Positions 1 to 8,116 are shown, counted from the stretch's first letter. The stretch: DNA of 64,000 bases from Streptomyces sparsogenes (GCF_001704635.1 NZ_MAXF01000130.1:81937-145936); one strand, 5' to 3'. Numbers and translations: made by a program. The notes: generated from the letters alone by a model not told the origin.

Positions 1-157
1 CGCCGCCTTCCCGAGGCTTCCTGGCGCGTTCCCGACACCTCCCCGGCGCCCCGCGGAACCGGCCGTCTCCTCCTGGCGTTCCGCACCTCGGGACACATCG
101 CGGAGTCCCGCGTTGTACGGTCACCTCACCACAGCACGACTTGCAGGAAGGCAGCAC

Positions 158-1936
158 GTGCATCCGGGTACCGAAACCAACGCCGACGCCGGCCCGCCGG
201 GCACGGCCGAAGACCGACCGGGGAAGCGTCCGAAGGCCGCGGCCGCGCCTCCCGCGGCCGACGCCCCGGCCGACGCCGACGCCCCGGCCGCGGCACGCCC
301 CGAGCGCGACCGTCCCGAAGCCGGCCGCCCCGGCCGGGACCGGGCCGAGGAGCCCCGCCCCGGCCGGATGCGGCGCCTGGCCCGGCTCGCCCGCCGCGAG
401 GCGCGCCGCAGCGCCCTCGCGGTCGTGTGCGGCCTCGCGCTCGCCCTCGCCTTCCCGCCGTACGGGGTGTGGCCGCTGTCCGTGGCCGCCGTGGCGGCCC
501 TGAGCCTGCTCACCCACGGCCGGACGGTCCGCCAGGGCGCCTGGACGGGCTTCGCGATGGGCCTGCCGTTCTTCGTCTTCCTGCTGAAGTGGCTGCACGT
601 CGTCGGCTGGGACGCGACGGTGGGGCTCTCCATACTCCAGGCGCTCTACTTCATCCCGCTGGGGGCGGGGCTCGTCCTGATCTCCCGGCTCCCGGTGCCC
701 TGGCTGCGGCCGCTGTGGGCGGCCTGTCTGTGGATCGCCGAGGAGTTCGTCCGCGACCGGGTGCCGTTCGGCGGCTTCACCTGGGGGCGGCTGGCCTTCG
801 CCAACACCGGCTCGCCCTACACGCCGCTCGCCGCGCTCGGCGGCGCCCCGCTGGTCAGCTTCGCCGTCGCCCTGACCGGCACGCTGCTGGCCGCCGCGGC
901 CCTGGCCCTGTACGGCATGCGCGGCGGTGCCCCGCGCCCGCGCGCCGCGCTGGCGGCCGGCGGCTCGGTCGCCGTGGCCGCGGCCGTGACCGTGGCCGGG
1001 CTCGCCGTGCCGATCCCCACCGCCGCCGACGACGCCGTGGACATCGCGATCGTCCAGGGCAACGTCCAGAAGCCCGGCATGGACTTCCTGGGCCGCCCCA
1101 TGAAGATCCTCAACAACCACGTCAACGCCACGATCGACCTCGCGAAGGACGTGAAGGCGGGCCGGATCAAGAAGCCCGATCTTGTGATTTGGCCGGAAAA
1201 CGCCTCCGACCTCGACCCCTTCCAGTACCGGGAGGCGTACGCGCGGATCGACGAGGCCGTGAAGGCCATCAACGTGCCGGTTCTCGTGGGCGCGCTGGTC
1301 GACCACCCCACCAAGCAGGGCTATGTGCTCAACCAGGGCATCGTCTGGGACCCCAGGACGGGCCCCGGCGCCTCCTACACCAAGCAGCATCCCGTGCCCT
1401 TCGGCGAGTACGTCCCCTTCCGTGACCAGCTCAGCAAGTTCATCACCCGCCTCCAGCGGGTCCCGCGCGACTTCTACCCCGGTCACCACAGCGGTGTGCT
1501 GCGGGTCGGCCCGGCCCGGCTGGGCGATGTGATCTGCTTCGAGGTCGCGTACGACGAGATCGTCCGGGACACGGTCAACGCCGGCGCCCGCATGATCGTC
1601 GTCCAGACCAACAACGCCACGTACGGCCGGACCGGCCAGCCCGAGCAGCAGCTCGCGATGTACCGGCTGCGCGCCATCGAGCACGGCCGCGCGGTGGTCT
1701 CCGCGGCCACCAGCGGCATCAGCGCGGTCGTCGCCCCCGATGGCACGATCGAGCAGCAGACGAAAGAATTCACCCAAGATGTGCTCACCGCGCGCATCCC
1801 GCTGCGCGATGGCACGACTGTCGCCGACCGCGTCGGTGCGATCCCCGAGTGGGTGCTCGCTATGGTGGGCGTTCTCTCCTGCGCGGCCGCGCTCGTGATC
1901 GGCCGTCGGGGACGTATGGACGAGAAAGGGCAGTAA
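158..1936 (+). CDS. lnt: Apolipoprotein N-acyltransferase
   Basis: Membrane enzyme that adds the third acyl chain to the N-terminal cysteine of lipoproteins. An N-terminal Pro/Ala/Arg-rich extension is followed by about six hydrophobic segments, then a nitrilase-type domain with IVQGNVQK, VIWPENASD (catalytic Glu), a Lys in the YTKQHPVPFGEY segment and ICFEVAYDE (catalytic Cys), and a C-terminal transmembrane helix. The frame opens at TTG 113, but GTG 158 is preferred because AGGAAGG lies 6 bp upstream. The gene is followed 5 bp later by ppm1, so the two are probably one operon. In mycobacteria these two activities are fused or adjacent (family knowledge); here they are separate proteins. Confidence 0.93.
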   Translation: MHPGTETNADAGPPGTAEDRPGKRPKAAAAPPAADAPADADAPAAARPERDRPEAGRPGRDRAEEPRPGRMRRLARLARREARRSALAVVCGLALALAFPPYGVWPLSVAAVAALSLLTHGRTVRQGAWTGFAMGLPFFVFLLKWLHVVGWDATVGLSILQALYFIPLGAGLVLISRLPVPWLRPLWAACLWIAEEFVRDRVPFGGFTWGRLAFANTGSPYTPLAALGGAPLVSFAVALTGTLLAAAALALYGMRGGAPRPRAALAAGGSVAVAAAVTVAGLAVPIPTAADDAVDIAIVQGNVQKPGMDFLGRPMKILNNHVNATIDLAKDVKAGRIKKPDLVIWPENASDLDPFQYREAYARIDEAVKAINVPVLVGALVDHPTKQGYVLNQGIVWDPRTGPGASYTKQHPVPFGEYVPFRDQLSKFITRLQRVPRDFYPGHHSGVLRVGPARLGDVICFEVAYDEIVRDTVNAGARMIVVQTNNATYGRTGQPEQQLAMYRLRAIEHGRAVVSAATSGISAVVAPDGTIEQQTKEFTQDVLTARIPLRDGTTVADRVGAIPEWVLAMVGVLSCAAALVIGRRGRMDEKGQ

Positions 1937-1941
1937 GTACC

Positions 1942-2811
1942 GTGAGCGACGCACGCGAGGCCGACGAGCCGCGCCACACCTCGGACGCCGCGGATTCGCC
2001 TCGCGAACAGGGCGACGCCGCGGCCGTCACCGAGCGGAACCCCGACCAGGACGGGGGGCGGCGGAAGTACGGGCCGCTGGGCACGGTGCTGGTGATCATC
2101 CCGACCTACAACGAGGCGGAGAACATCAGACCGATCGTCGAGCGGGTGCGGGAATCCGTGCCGGAGGCGCATGTGCTCGTCGCCGACGACAACAGCCCGG
2201 ACGGCACCGGCAAGGTCGCGGACGAGATCGCGGTCGAGGACGACCACGTCCACGTGTTGCACCGCAAGGGCAAGGAGGGCCTGGGCGCCGCCTACCTCGC
2301 CGGGTTCCGCTGGGGCATCGAGCACGGCTACGGCGTGCTGGTCGAGATGGACGCCGACGGCTCGCACCAGCCGGAGGAGCTGCCCCGGCTGCTGACCGCG
2401 CTCAAGGGCGCCGACCTGGTGATCGGCTCCCGCTGGGTGCCCGGTGGCCGCATCGTCAACTGGCCCAAGCGGCGGGAGTACCTCTCGCGCGGTGCCAGCA
2501 CGTACTCCCGGATCCTGCTGGATGTGCCGATCCGCGATGTGACGGCCGGTTTCCGCGCCTTCCGCAAGGAGACCCTGGAGGGGCTCGGCATGGACGCCGT
2601 CGCGTCCCAGGGGTACTGCTTCCAGATCGACATGGCCTGGCGGGCGGTCAAGGCGGGCTTCCACGTCATCGAGGTGCCCGTGACGTTCGTCGAGCGCGAG
2701 CGTGGCGACAGCAAGATGAGCCGCGACATCGTCACCGAGGCGTTCTGGCGGGTGGCGACCTGGGGCGTGTCGTCCCGGGCGAACAAGCTGCTGGGGCGCG
2801 ACCCGTCCTAG
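1942..2811 (+). CDS. ppm1: Polyprenol monophosphomannose synthase
   Basis: GT2-family glycosyltransferase that moves mannose from GDP-mannose to polyprenyl phosphate, the donor for protein O-mannosylation and other extracytoplasmic mannosylation. The 289-residue product has a charged N-terminal tail of about 45 residues, then VIIPTYNEAENI, VADDNSPDGT, the metal-binding EMDADGSHQ motif and the SQGYCFQIDMAWR region typical of DPM synthases. It has no C-terminal membrane domain. GTG 1942 was chosen because GAAAGGG overlaps the end of lnt at the right distance; a longer frame from 1849 only reads into lnt. Confidence 0.92.
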   Translation: MSDAREADEPRHTSDAADSPREQGDAAAVTERNPDQDGGRRKYGPLGTVLVIIPTYNEAENIRPIVERVRESVPEAHVLVADDNSPDGTGKVADEIAVEDDHVHVLHRKGKEGLGAAYLAGFRWGIEHGYGVLVEMDADGSHQPEELPRLLTALKGADLVIGSRWVPGGRIVNWPKRREYLSRGASTYSRILLDVPIRDVTAGFRAFRKETLEGLGMDAVASQGYCFQIDMAWRAVKAGFHVIEVPVTFVERERGDSKMSRDIVTEAFWRVATWGVSSRANKLLGRDPS

Positions 2812-2854
2812 GTCTGCCGCCAGGGTCTGCCGTCGCGGGGGGCGCCCCCCGCGC

Positions 2855-4681
2855 TCAGCGGAGCCCCGTGGCGGTCAGGGCGGTGAGCAGGGCCATGCCG
2901 ACGACCAGCCAGGCGACGTAGTCGCCGATGTGGCCGGACTGCAGCCGCCGTACCGGGGCCGTCAGCGCGGTCGCCCCGGTGCGGGCGGGCCGCCACACCG
3001 CGAGGGCGGCGAGGGCGGCGGCGAGGGCCGTGGAGAGCAGCCCGAGCAGGATCCCGGTCGTCGGCCAGTGCTGGGCCACGGCGGCCGGGGCGGCCACCGG
3101 CCGCCCGTCGAGGACGGCGGCGCGGTAGCCCCGCGCGTCGGTGAACAGCCGCCCCGCCCGCTCGGCCGTCGCGGCCACCCCGGGCAGGACGCCGACCGAC
3201 AGCGCCCCCGCCAGCAGCGCGGCGGGCACCGCGAGCATCGGCACGGGGACGCGCCGGAGCCGCCCGCCGGTCTCCGGCTCCGCCTCGCCCGTGGTCTCGG
3301 GGCCGTCCTCCGCCGCGCGCGGCGGCCGCCCGGCCCCGGCGAAGACCCGCAGCGCGACCCGGAGCACCGCGCCGCCGGTCACCGCGGAGACCAGGACGAA
3401 CAGCGCGGGCAGCCAGCCGGCGGCCTGGCCGGCCGCCTCTTCCGCCAGGGCCTTGCCGAGCCCGGTGCCGAACGGCGGCAGCCCGCTGAGCGCGAGTCCG
3501 CCCACGGTGAACAGGACGCCCGTCACCGGCAACTCCCCGGCCCTGCCGTACAGCTCGTGCTCGTCGACGGAGGCGTACCGGTCGAGGAGCACGCCCACGC
3601 ACCCGAACAGGGCCGCCTTCACGCCCGCGTGCCCCAGGACGTACAGCGCGGTGCCCGAGACGCCCTCCGGGGACAGCACGGCCACGCCGGTCAGGAACAG
3701 CCCGGTGTGGGCCACGGTGGAGAACGCGAGCAGCCGCTTGATGTGCCGCTGCCGCCAGCACATCAGCGCCCCCAGCAGTGCCGTGAGGGTGCCGATGACC
3801 AGCAGCGCGCGGGTGAGATCCGGATGCGGCACGCCGCCGGGGCCGGAGAAGACGGTCCAGTACACCCGCGCGACCCCGTACACCCCCAGCTCCACCATCA
3901 CCCCGGACAGCAGCATGCACACGGGGGTCGGGGCGACCGCGTGGGCGTCGGGGAGCCAGAAGTGGAAGGGCACGGCGGCGGCCTTCACCAGCAGCCCCGT
4001 CGCCACCAGCACGAACGCGGCCAGGACCAGCCCGTCCGGGGCGCGCCCGTCCAGCGCGCGGCCGATCTGGGCGAGCCCCAGCTCGCCGGTGCGGGCGTAC
4101 AGCAGGGTGATGCCCAGCAGCATGCAGTACCCGCCGAGGGAGTTCACGATGCCGAAGGACAGCGCGCCGTGCAGCGGCCGGGACTCCTCCACCCGGTAGC
4201 CGGTCAGCGCGTACGCCACGACCCCCATCAGCTCGAAGAAGACGAACGCGTTGAACAGGTCGCCGGTCAGCGCGAAGCCGCACATCCCGGCCTGGAAGAG
4301 CAGGATCAGCGCGGTGAAGGCGCCGCCGTGGCGGCGCGGGGGCTCCTCGAAGTAATGCCAGGAGTACGCGAGTACGGCGACGACCAGCACGGACACCAGC
4401 GCCGCGAGCCCGGCGCCCAGGGGGTCGGCGACCAGCACGATGCCCACGCCCTCCCCGCCCGCCAGGTGCCAGCCGCCCACCCACTCCACCGCGTACGGCC
4501 CGGCCCCGCCCCCGGCGACCCGGGCCAGCACCAGCAGCGCCAGCGCCGCCGGGGCGGCGGCGAAGGCACAGCCCAGGGCGTCGGTGACGATCCGGGGCAG
4601 CCGCCGCCCGCCCGCGACCAGCACCGCCGCGCCGAGCAGCGGCACGGCGATCACCAACGGCAGCAGCCCCGCGGTGTCCAT
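2855..4681 (-). CDS. mrpD: Mrp-type antiporter subunit D (NuoL/M/N-like)
   Basis: 608-residue polytopic membrane protein of the NADH dehydrogenase ND2/ND4/ND5 type, the proton or cation channel subunit of a Mrp/Mbh antiporter. Conserved features are the TM5 glutamate in FFELMGVVAYALTGY, the lysine in LLVKAAAVPFHFWLPDAH, and the later lysine in LGHAGVKAALF. It is the last gene of the operon, 6 bp after mrpC. It is the only large antiporter-like subunit in the cluster, since no MrpA is encoded, so it presumably carries the whole ion-translocation function. The exact ion is not predictable from sequence. Confidence 0.88.
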   Translation of the reverse strand: MDTAGLLPLVIAVPLLGAAVLVAGGRRLPRIVTDALGCAFAAAPAALALLVLARVAGGGAGPYAVEWVGGWHLAGGEGVGIVLVADPLGAGLAALVSVLVVAVLAYSWHYFEEPPRRHGGAFTALILLFQAGMCGFALTGDLFNAFVFFELMGVVAYALTGYRVEESRPLHGALSFGIVNSLGGYCMLLGITLLYARTGELGLAQIGRALDGRAPDGLVLAAFVLVATGLLVKAAAVPFHFWLPDAHAVAPTPVCMLLSGVMVELGVYGVARVYWTVFSGPGGVPHPDLTRALLVIGTLTALLGALMCWRQRHIKRLLAFSTVAHTGLFLTGVAVLSPEGVSGTALYVLGHAGVKAALFGCVGVLLDRYASVDEHELYGRAGELPVTGVLFTVGGLALSGLPPFGTGLGKALAEEAAGQAAGWLPALFVLVSAVTGGAVLRVALRVFAGAGRPPRAAEDGPETTGEAEPETGGRLRRVPVPMLAVPAALLAGALSVGVLPGVAATAERAGRLFTDARGYRAAVLDGRPVAAPAAVAQHWPTTGILLGLLSTALAAALAALAVWRPARTGATALTAPVRRLQSGHIGDYVAWLVVGMALLTALTATGLR

Positions 4682-4687
4682 CCGCCG

Positions 4688-5032
4688 TCACCCCTTCAGG
4701 TCCGACAGGGCGTCCGGGTCGACGGTCCCGTGGCGTTTGCGCAGCTGGACGACGAGCGCCAGCAGCAGGGCGGTCACGGTCGCCCCGACCACGATGTCGG
4801 TGAGGGCGAGGGCCTGGACGACGGGGTCGACGACGCGGCGGTCGGGCGGTACGTCGGAGAACACCGGCGCGGTGCCGCCCCGCCGGTAGCCGACGGCGAG
4901 CAGCAGCACATACGTGGAGGACTGGGCCACCGCGAGGCAGCCCACCGCGTGGATCAGATTGCGGCTGGTCACCAGCCCGTACACGCCCACCAGGAAGATC
5001 CACCCCGCGACCAGGTACGGCAGCACGGTCAC
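4688..5032 (-). CDS. mrpC: Mrp-type antiporter subunit C (NuoK-like)
   Basis: 114-residue membrane protein with three hydrophobic helices, related to NuoK/MnhC. SRNLIHAVGCLAVAQSSTYV and DPVVQALALTDIVVGATVTA match the family's conserved second and third helices. The GTG start lies inside the stop region of the preceding mrpB gene (GTGA overlap), so translation is coupled. Its length is normal for MrpC. It should pack between the antiporter subunit MrpD and the small subunits of the complex. Confidence 0.88.
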   Translation of the reverse strand: MTVLPYLVAGWIFLVGVYGLVTSRNLIHAVGCLAVAQSSTYVLLLAVGYRRGGTAPVFSDVPPDRRVVDPVVQALALTDIVVGATVTALLLALVVQLRKRHGTVDPDALSDLKG

Positions 5033-5814
5033 GCCCGCTCCCTCCTTCCCGGGCCCCGCGGCCCGTCGTCGTCGGATCCGCCGCCGTCGGCCCCCTCGAT
5101 CTGCACCGCCTGGTCCAGGAACTGGGCGAGCAGCACCACCACCCCGCAGGCGACCTCCATTCCGACGGCGGCGTTCAGCAGGGGGACGGTCCCGCCCGAG
5201 GAGAGGGTGGCGAAGGTCCCGTACGGGAGGACGTTGGCCAGGAACGCCGACCCGGCGAGCACCGCCGCGAGCCCCGTGATCACATACGCGGCCTCGCCCA
5301 CGGCCTCCCCGATCTCGTACGGTCTGAGCGGTCGCACGCGCTCCAGCGCCCGGTAGTCGGCCGCGATGTACAGCAGGTGCAGCGCGGTGGCGACGACCAC
5401 GCCGCCCTGGAAGCCGCCGCCGGGGCTGAGCTGCCCGTGGGCGACCACGTACAGGCCGACGGCCAGCGCGACGGGGAGCATCAGCAGGCCGAACCGGCGG
5501 ATGGGCGGGCGGACGGCGGCGGGGGCGGGGGTGTGGCGGCGCTCGTCGGCGGTCTGGCGGAGCAGCACGACGGCGCCGAGCACCGCGGAGAAGAGGATGG
5601 TCTCCTCGCCGAGGGTGTCCAGGGCCCGCTGGTCGAAGTTGACCGAGGCGATGGCGTTCGAGGTGTGGTGGCGCACGGCGGCCCGTACCGCGCGGTCCCC
5701 GTAGGGGTGGTGGGCGCCGCCGAAGGGCGGCAGGCCGAGGCAGGCGACGGTGAACAGGGCCGCGACCACGGCCGCCCCGGCGAGGAAGAGCCCCAGCCTG
5801 CCGCGCGGGCTCAT
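5029..5814 (-). CDS. mrpB: Mrp-type antiporter subunit B with fused MbhE-like domain
   Basis: 261-residue membrane protein. Residues 40-90 resemble MbhE: a Tyr/Asn-rich loop, then NFDQRALDTLGEETILFSAV. Residues 110-240 are MnhB, with the hallmark HGQLSPGGGFQGGVVVA. In canonical Mrp systems the MbhE-like piece belongs to the C-terminus of MrpA, so this fusion moves an MrpA segment onto MrpB. Starts and stops overlap both neighbours by 4 bp. The C-terminal tail is Gly/Asp/Arg-rich and probably cytoplasmic. Assignment to MrpB is firm; the label of the first domain is from family memory. Confidence 0.85.
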   Translation of the reverse strand: MSPRGRLGLFLAGAAVVAALFTVACLGLPPFGGAHHPYGDRAVRAAVRHHTSNAIASVNFDQRALDTLGEETILFSAVLGAVVLLRQTADERRHTPAPAAVRPPIRRFGLLMLPVALAVGLYVVAHGQLSPGGGFQGGVVVATALHLLYIAADYRALERVRPLRPYEIGEAVGEAAYVITGLAAVLAGSAFLANVLPYGTFATLSSGGTVPLLNAAVGMEVACGVVVLLAQFLDQAVQIEGADGGGSDDDGPRGPGRRERA

Positions 5815-6137
5815 CGCGGCGGCCGCCCGTCCCGGCCCGCGCCCCGGCGGCCGTCCCCGGCGCCGCCCTGGGGCGGGCCGCCGTCGCCGGGGCGGCGCCG
5901 CACCTTGCGCACGGTCAGCAGGATCATCAGCGGGGTCACCGCGGAGCCGACCGCCAGCTGCGACAGCGCCACGTCCGGCGCCTGGAGGAAGGTGAACAGC
6001 AGGGCCAGCGACAGCCCGAGGAACGACAGGACCAGCGCCTGCCGCACCGGGTCCCGATTGAGTACCGCGGCCGTGGCGGCGGCGGCCACCAGCAGCAGCG
6101 CCACGGCGACCAGTACGTCGGTGAGCGTCCCCGTCAT
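5811..6137 (-). CDS. MbhD/DUF4040-like antiporter subunit
   Basis: 108-residue protein with three hydrophobic helices and the FTFLQAPDVALSQLAVGSA motif of the MbhD (DUF4040) family, which equals another part of the MrpA C-terminus in canonical Mrp operons. The start is ATG 6137, which overlaps the mrpF/G stop by 4 bp; the frame is open further upstream, but that stretch is only antisense-like Arg/Gly-rich sequence. The C-terminus is a charged Arg/Gly-rich tail. It acts in the membrane as a small structural or ion-channel subunit of the complex. Confidence 0.82.
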   Translation of the reverse strand: MTGTLTDVLVAVALLLVAAAATAAVLNRDPVRQALVLSFLGLSLALLFTFLQAPDVALSQLAVGSAVTPLMILLTVRKVRRRPGDGGPPQGGAGDGRRGAGRDGRPPR

Positions 6138-6568
6138 GCCCCCACGCCCTCGTCCCGGCTCCCGGCGCTGGTGACCAGGCCGCCCGCCATCAGCAGCGCC
6201 CCGATCACCAGCAGCTTCACCATCGCCCGGCCCGGCCCGGTCGCCACGCACAGCGGAATCACGGCGGCCGGCACGCCCGCCAGCGCGATCCACCGCACCA
6301 GCCGCGAACCGGGCAGCACCCCCAGGAAGCGGGCGTAGACGAGCGTCCCGGCGGGGCCGAGCACGGACAGGACGAGCGCCACGTCCACGTAGGCGGGGCG
6401 GCCGAAGCCCTGGGCGGTCAGCAGCAGGGCCAGGGCGGCCAGCAGACAGGCCAGGTTCTGGGCGATCAGCCGGTCGCCCGGCTCCCCGTACGCGATCCGC
6501 CACAGCACCGGGACCAGCCCCAGCAGCGGCACCAGACCGGCCAGCAGCCAGCCGTCCGCCGCGCTCAC
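6134..6568 (-). CDS. mrpF: Mrp-type antiporter subunit F, with MrpG-like tail
   Basis: 144-residue protein. Residues 1-88 match MrpF (RIAYGEPGDRLIAQNLA followed by YVDVALVLSVLGPAGTLVYARFL). Residues 90-140 hold two more helices, the last reading MVKLLVIGALLMAGGLVTSAG, which resembles the C-terminal half of MrpG. I therefore read it as MrpF with a reduced MrpG fused behind it; the MrpG part is an inference. The GTG start overlaps the stop of the preceding 51-codon gene (GTGA). The frame upstream of 6568 is not used. Confidence 0.75.
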   Translation of the reverse strand: MSAADGWLLAGLVPLLGLVPVLWRIAYGEPGDRLIAQNLACLLAALALLLTAQGFGRPAYVDVALVLSVLGPAGTLVYARFLGVLPGSRLVRWIALAGVPAAVIPLCVATGPGRAMVKLLVIGALLMAGGLVTSAGSRDEGVGA

Positions 6569-6720
6569 GGCCGGGCCGCCGCGCGCCGGGCGGCCCGCGC
6601 GGCGACGGCGGCGGCCAGCCCGACGCCCGCGCCCACGACGACCTCCAGGGGATCCACGGTGGAGATCAGCACCAGCCACAGCCCGGTCAGCCCCACCCAC
6701 CAGGCGAGCACCTCAAGCAC
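6565..6720 (-). CDS. mrpE: Very short MrpE-like subunit
   Basis: 51-residue gene at the head of the antiporter operon. The product is WWVGLTGLWLVLISTVDP followed by a second hydrophobic stretch and an Arg/Ala-rich end, which resembles only the N-terminal part of MrpE (usually above 100 residues). GGGAGG lies 8 bp before GTG 6720; an in-frame GTG at 6729 is too close to it. The stop overlaps the mrpF start, so it is translationally coupled and very probably a real gene. Whether it is a truncated MrpE or a different small subunit cannot be settled by eye. Confidence 0.65.
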   Translation of the reverse strand: MLEVLAWWVGLTGLWLVLISTVDPLEVVVGAGVGLAAAVAARAARRAAARP

Positions 6721-6888
6721 CCCGCTCACCTCCCTTTCACGGTGACCTCAGCACCTCCGGCGCGGGCGGCGCGCCCCTTCGGCTCACTCGCCGGTGGCGC
6801 GGCGGGTACCCGGATGTCCGCGGGCGATTCCGCGCGGATCTCCGGCCCCGGGGCCCGGCCATGGCGCCGGTCCGGGCACACTTGGAGC

Positions 6889-7458
6889 ATGATGACCGGC
6901 CCGGAGCAGCAGACCAACCCGACCCGCCCGAAGCGCTCGCGCGCCCGCACCTTCGTGCCGCTGGGAATCGCGGCCTGGCTGGTGCTCGAGATCTGGCTGC
7001 TGACCGTGGTGGCGGAGGCCGCCAGCGGGTTCGCGGTCTTCCTGCTGCTGCTCGCCGGGGTGGTGGTGGGCGCGGCCGTGATCAAGCGCGCCGGCCGCCG
7101 GGCCTGGCAGAACCTCTCCCGGTCCATGCAGCCGGGCGCCGAGCCGGCGCGGGACCCGGGGGAGGGCGGGGGCAGCAGCTTCACGATGCTGGGCGGGCTG
7201 CTGCTGATGATGCCCGGCCTGATCTCGGACGTGGCCGCGCTGGTGTGTCTGTTCCCGCCCACGCGCGCGCTGCTGCGCGGCCGCGCGGAGGCGATGCTCC
7301 GGCGCCGGGTCGGGTATGTCCCGGGGCCGAGGGGCGGCGGCTTCGGTCCGGGCTTCGAGCAGGACCGGCTGCGCCATCCCGACGGCAAGGTCATCCAGGG
7401 CGAGGTCGTCCGGGACGACGAGGACCCCCGGGACCCGCGGCCGTCGCGCAGGGACTGA
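6889..7458 (+). CDS. fxsA: FxsA-family membrane protein
   Basis: 189-residue FxsA-family protein. Residues 20-80 contain two close hydrophobic helices (FVPLGIAAWLVLEIWLL and FAVFLLLLAGVVVGAAVI), then an amphipathic region, and a third helix GGLLLMMPGLISDVAALVCL, the conserved FxsA core. The tail is charged. E. coli FxsA relieves F-plasmid exclusion of phage T7; its role in actinomycetes is unknown. GGAG precedes tandem ATGs at 6889 and 6892, either of which could be used. It is divergent from the antiporter operon. The stop codon lies inside a three-copy 17-bp tandem repeat. Confidence 0.85.
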   Translation: MMTGPEQQTNPTRPKRSRARTFVPLGIAAWLVLEIWLLTVVAEAASGFAVFLLLLAGVVVGAAVIKRAGRRAWQNLSRSMQPGAEPARDPGEGGGSSFTMLGGLLLMMPGLISDVAALVCLFPPTRALLRGRAEAMLRRRVGYVPGPRGGGFGPGFEQDRLRHPDGKVIQGEVVRDDEDPRDPRPSRRD

Positions 7459-7495
7459 AACCGCGCAGGGACTGAAGCCGCGCAGGGACCGAAGG
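7445..7495. repeat. 17-bp tandem repeat, three copies, containing the fxsA stop
   Basis: Three head-to-tail copies of a 17-bp unit (CGCGCAGGGACTGAAAC and two variants) begin inside the last codons of fxsA and continue past the stop, so the TGA itself is duplicated. Confidence 0.9.
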
Positions 7496-7501
7496 GTCGA
7501 C

Positions 7502-7540
7502 AAGGGCCGGGGCCACTGCTCAGCAGTGGCCCCGGCCCTT
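7502..7540. terminator. Bidirectional hairpin between fxsA and rbpA
   Basis: A perfect 19-bp inverted repeat with a single central base, starting AAGGGCCGGGGCC and ending GGCCCCGGCCCTT. It sits between two convergent genes and would work on both strands. It lacks a strong U-tract, which is usual in Streptomyces. Confidence 0.9.
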
Positions 7541-7570
7541 GAAATGGTGTCTGTCAGTGCTGCCGCAGGA

Positions 7571-7945
7571 TCAGGCAGACTTCCGGGTGTCGCGCGGATG
7601 CACCGCGATGTTCATCGCCCCGGAGCGCAGCACGGCCAGCCGCTCGGCCAGCACCTCCTCGAGCTCCTCGCGGGTGCGCCGCTCCATGAGCATGTCCCAG
7701 TGCGTGCGCGCGGGCTTGCCCTTCTTCTCCTCAGGACCGTCGCCGTCCACCAGGAGTGCGACGGCACCACAGGCCTTACACTCCCACTCCGGCGGGATCT
7801 CCGCCTCCACGGAGAACGGCATCTCAAATCGATGTCCGTTCTGGCATGCGTACTCCACCGCCTGGCGCGGGGCCAGATCGATGCCGCGGTCGGTCTCGTA
7901 GCTGGTCACCACGAGTCGCGTGCCGCGGAGAGCTCGCTCACTCAT
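7571..7945 (-). CDS. rbpA: RNA polymerase-binding protein RbpA
   Basis: 124-residue actinobacterial transcription factor that binds RNA polymerase and group 1/2 sigma factors, stabilises promoter open complexes and supports growth and rifampicin tolerance. The sequence is nearly the S. coelicolor protein as I remember it: MSERALRGTRLVVTSYETD, a zinc-binding core with CQNGHRF and WECKACG, then the sigma-interacting C-terminal helix region HWDMLMERRTREELEEVL. GGGAGG lies 8 bp before ATG 7945; an in-frame start at 7975 is rejected. A SigR promoter lies upstream at 8008-8034. Confidence 0.97.
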   Translation of the reverse strand: MSERALRGTRLVVTSYETDRGIDLAPRQAVEYACQNGHRFEMPFSVEAEIPPEWECKACGAVALLVDGDGPEEKKGKPARTHWDMLMERRTREELEEVLAERLAVLRSGAMNIAVHPRDTRKSA

Positions 7946-8007
7946 GAATCGTGCCTCCCGGGCTTTGTCGCCCACAGGACAGGTGTCGCTGTCGTCGTCA
8001 TCCGGTC

Positions 8008-8034
8008 AACGTCCGGTCGGCGGTGAAGATTCCC
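8008..8034 (-). promoter_or_regulatory. SigR-type promoter of rbpA
   Basis: On the minus strand GGGAAT is followed by exactly 18 bp and then GTT, the full consensus for the thiol-stress sigma factor SigR. It is 63 bp upstream of the rbpA start. rbpA is a known SigR target in S. coelicolor, which supports the call. Confidence 0.88.
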
Positions 8035-8098
8035 GTACTGGGACATGCGTCGCCCGTCGTGCCGCCCCGTTGTTCTACCCACAGGCGCCCGGTTTGTC

Positions 8099-8116
8099 AC
8101 ATCTGGCAGCAGATGT
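8099..8116. repeat. Small perfect inverted repeat
   Basis: ACATCTG-GCAG-CAGATGT in the 257-bp gap between rbpA and the yczE-like gene. It is too short and GC-poor for a Streptomyces terminator. It may be an operator, or a hairpin in the rbpA leader if transcription also starts further upstream. Confidence 0.5.

Noticed and set aside
2930..5356. 808-codon plus-strand frame across the antiporter genes
   Set aside because: Antisense shadow; the minus-strand frames carry clear Mrp motifs and coupled starts.
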